Assembly: GCA_965660675.1 (NCBI GenBank)
Contig: CBFIAU010000001.1
Location: 1-64,000, forward strand
Direction of reading: 5' to 3'
Length of the DNA stretch: 64,000 bases
Origin: UBA12202 sp002691725
GTDB taxonomy: Bacteria; Pseudomonadota; Alphaproteobacteria; Puniceispirillales; UBA1172
Shown here one piece after another: positions 63,910 to 64,000 of the stretch (within the stretch, counting starts at the first letter, position 1; the number at the start of each line of letters is the position of its first letter). The notes under the pieces are model-generated. The model was given only the letters and a program-made list of their open reading frames with translations, had not been told where the DNA came from and did no database searches. The translations under genes were made by a program, and so were the position numbers.

Positions 63910-64000
63910 GAGGTTTGATAATATCCCTGCGTGTTGGTCTGCTTGCCCTTGCTTGGCTAGCGGCAATTTTACAGGTCATATTTGGGGCTGAGGTGATGCT
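63906..64000 (+). CDS. Start of an unidentified gene (cut by the window edge)
   Basis: An ATG at 63906 overlaps the EamA stop as ATGA and the frame stays open to the window end. It reads MRGLIISLRVGLLALAWL followed by AAILQVIFGAEVML, a hydrophobic start that could be a signal peptide or first membrane helix. Too little is present to assign a family. Confidence 0.45.
   Translation, partial: MRGLIISLRVGLLALAWLAAILQVIFGAEVM

Overview
The window looks like a stretch of an alphaproteobacterial chromosome. The best evidence is gene order. The block eno-ftsB-pdhABC-lpd-lipA-ratA, cinA-like/pgpA/ispDF, dusB-ntrB-ntrC-ntrY-ntrX-trkA-hfq, mfd-sdhE-recG and pyrG-secG-tpiA/ppiD-trpE is a typical alphaproteobacterial backbone, and the fused ispDF and the lipoyl-domain-bearing PdhB are also typical of that class. 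A marine heterotroph, perhaps of the SAR116 type, is plausible from the overall gene content, but that is inference. kdsA and the SPOR, FtsB and Hfq proteins confirm a Gram-negative cell. A run of 10 Ns at 260-269 marks a scaffold gap inside the first gene.

Region 1 (1-575) holds a partial peroxiredoxin. Region 2 (677-14612) is one coherent sugar-alcohol island. On the minus strand, a FrcK-like kinase, fructokinase, zwf, pgl, edd and eda are packed with short overlaps. Divergent from them is a LacI-type regulator, followed by a sorbitol/mannitol ABC transporter (smoE-smoF-smoG-smoK) and two polyol dehydrogenases (smoS, mtlK). Together they import a hexitol, oxidise it to fructose, phosphorylate it, and (after isomerisation by a Pgi not present here) send it through the Entner-Doudoroff pathway. 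Operator-like sequences related to TTTACGCGCGTAAA lie in both control regions, which suggests that the LacI protein controls both halves.

Region 3 (14638-24970) is accessory: a PhyH-type dioxygenase, a zone of decayed genes (a Sel1-repeat remnant and a DUF1353 pseudogene with three in-frame stops), a small lipoprotein, ArsH, a BCCT transporter, a CHI-like secreted protein, a Tas-like aldo/keto reductase, a methyltransferase/zinc-ribbon/EamA trio, and a YeeE/YedE-type sulfur transporter pair.

Region 4 (24926-64000) is conserved housekeeping: HflX, FrnE-like DsbA, Mfd, SdhE, RecG, DUF502, MazG, Hfq, TrkA, the NtrBC/NtrYX nitrogen two-component systems, DusB, IspDF, PgpA, PncC, the pyruvate dehydrogenase and lipoate cluster, FtsB, enolase, KdsA, CTP synthase, SecG, TpiA, PpiD and TrpE. 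It ends with a SPOR-like envelope protein, an EamA transporter and a gene cut by the window edge.

A recurrent feature is short perfect or near-perfect tandem duplications of 9-17 bp, both between genes and, as multiples of 3 bp, inside genes. I saw no tRNA, rRNA, CRISPR array, insertion sequence or prophage. No obviously new defence or mobile system is present. The most interesting material is the polyol regulon, the repeat upstream of smoF, the methyltransferase/zinc-ribbon/EamA trio and the low-complexity SPOR-like protein.
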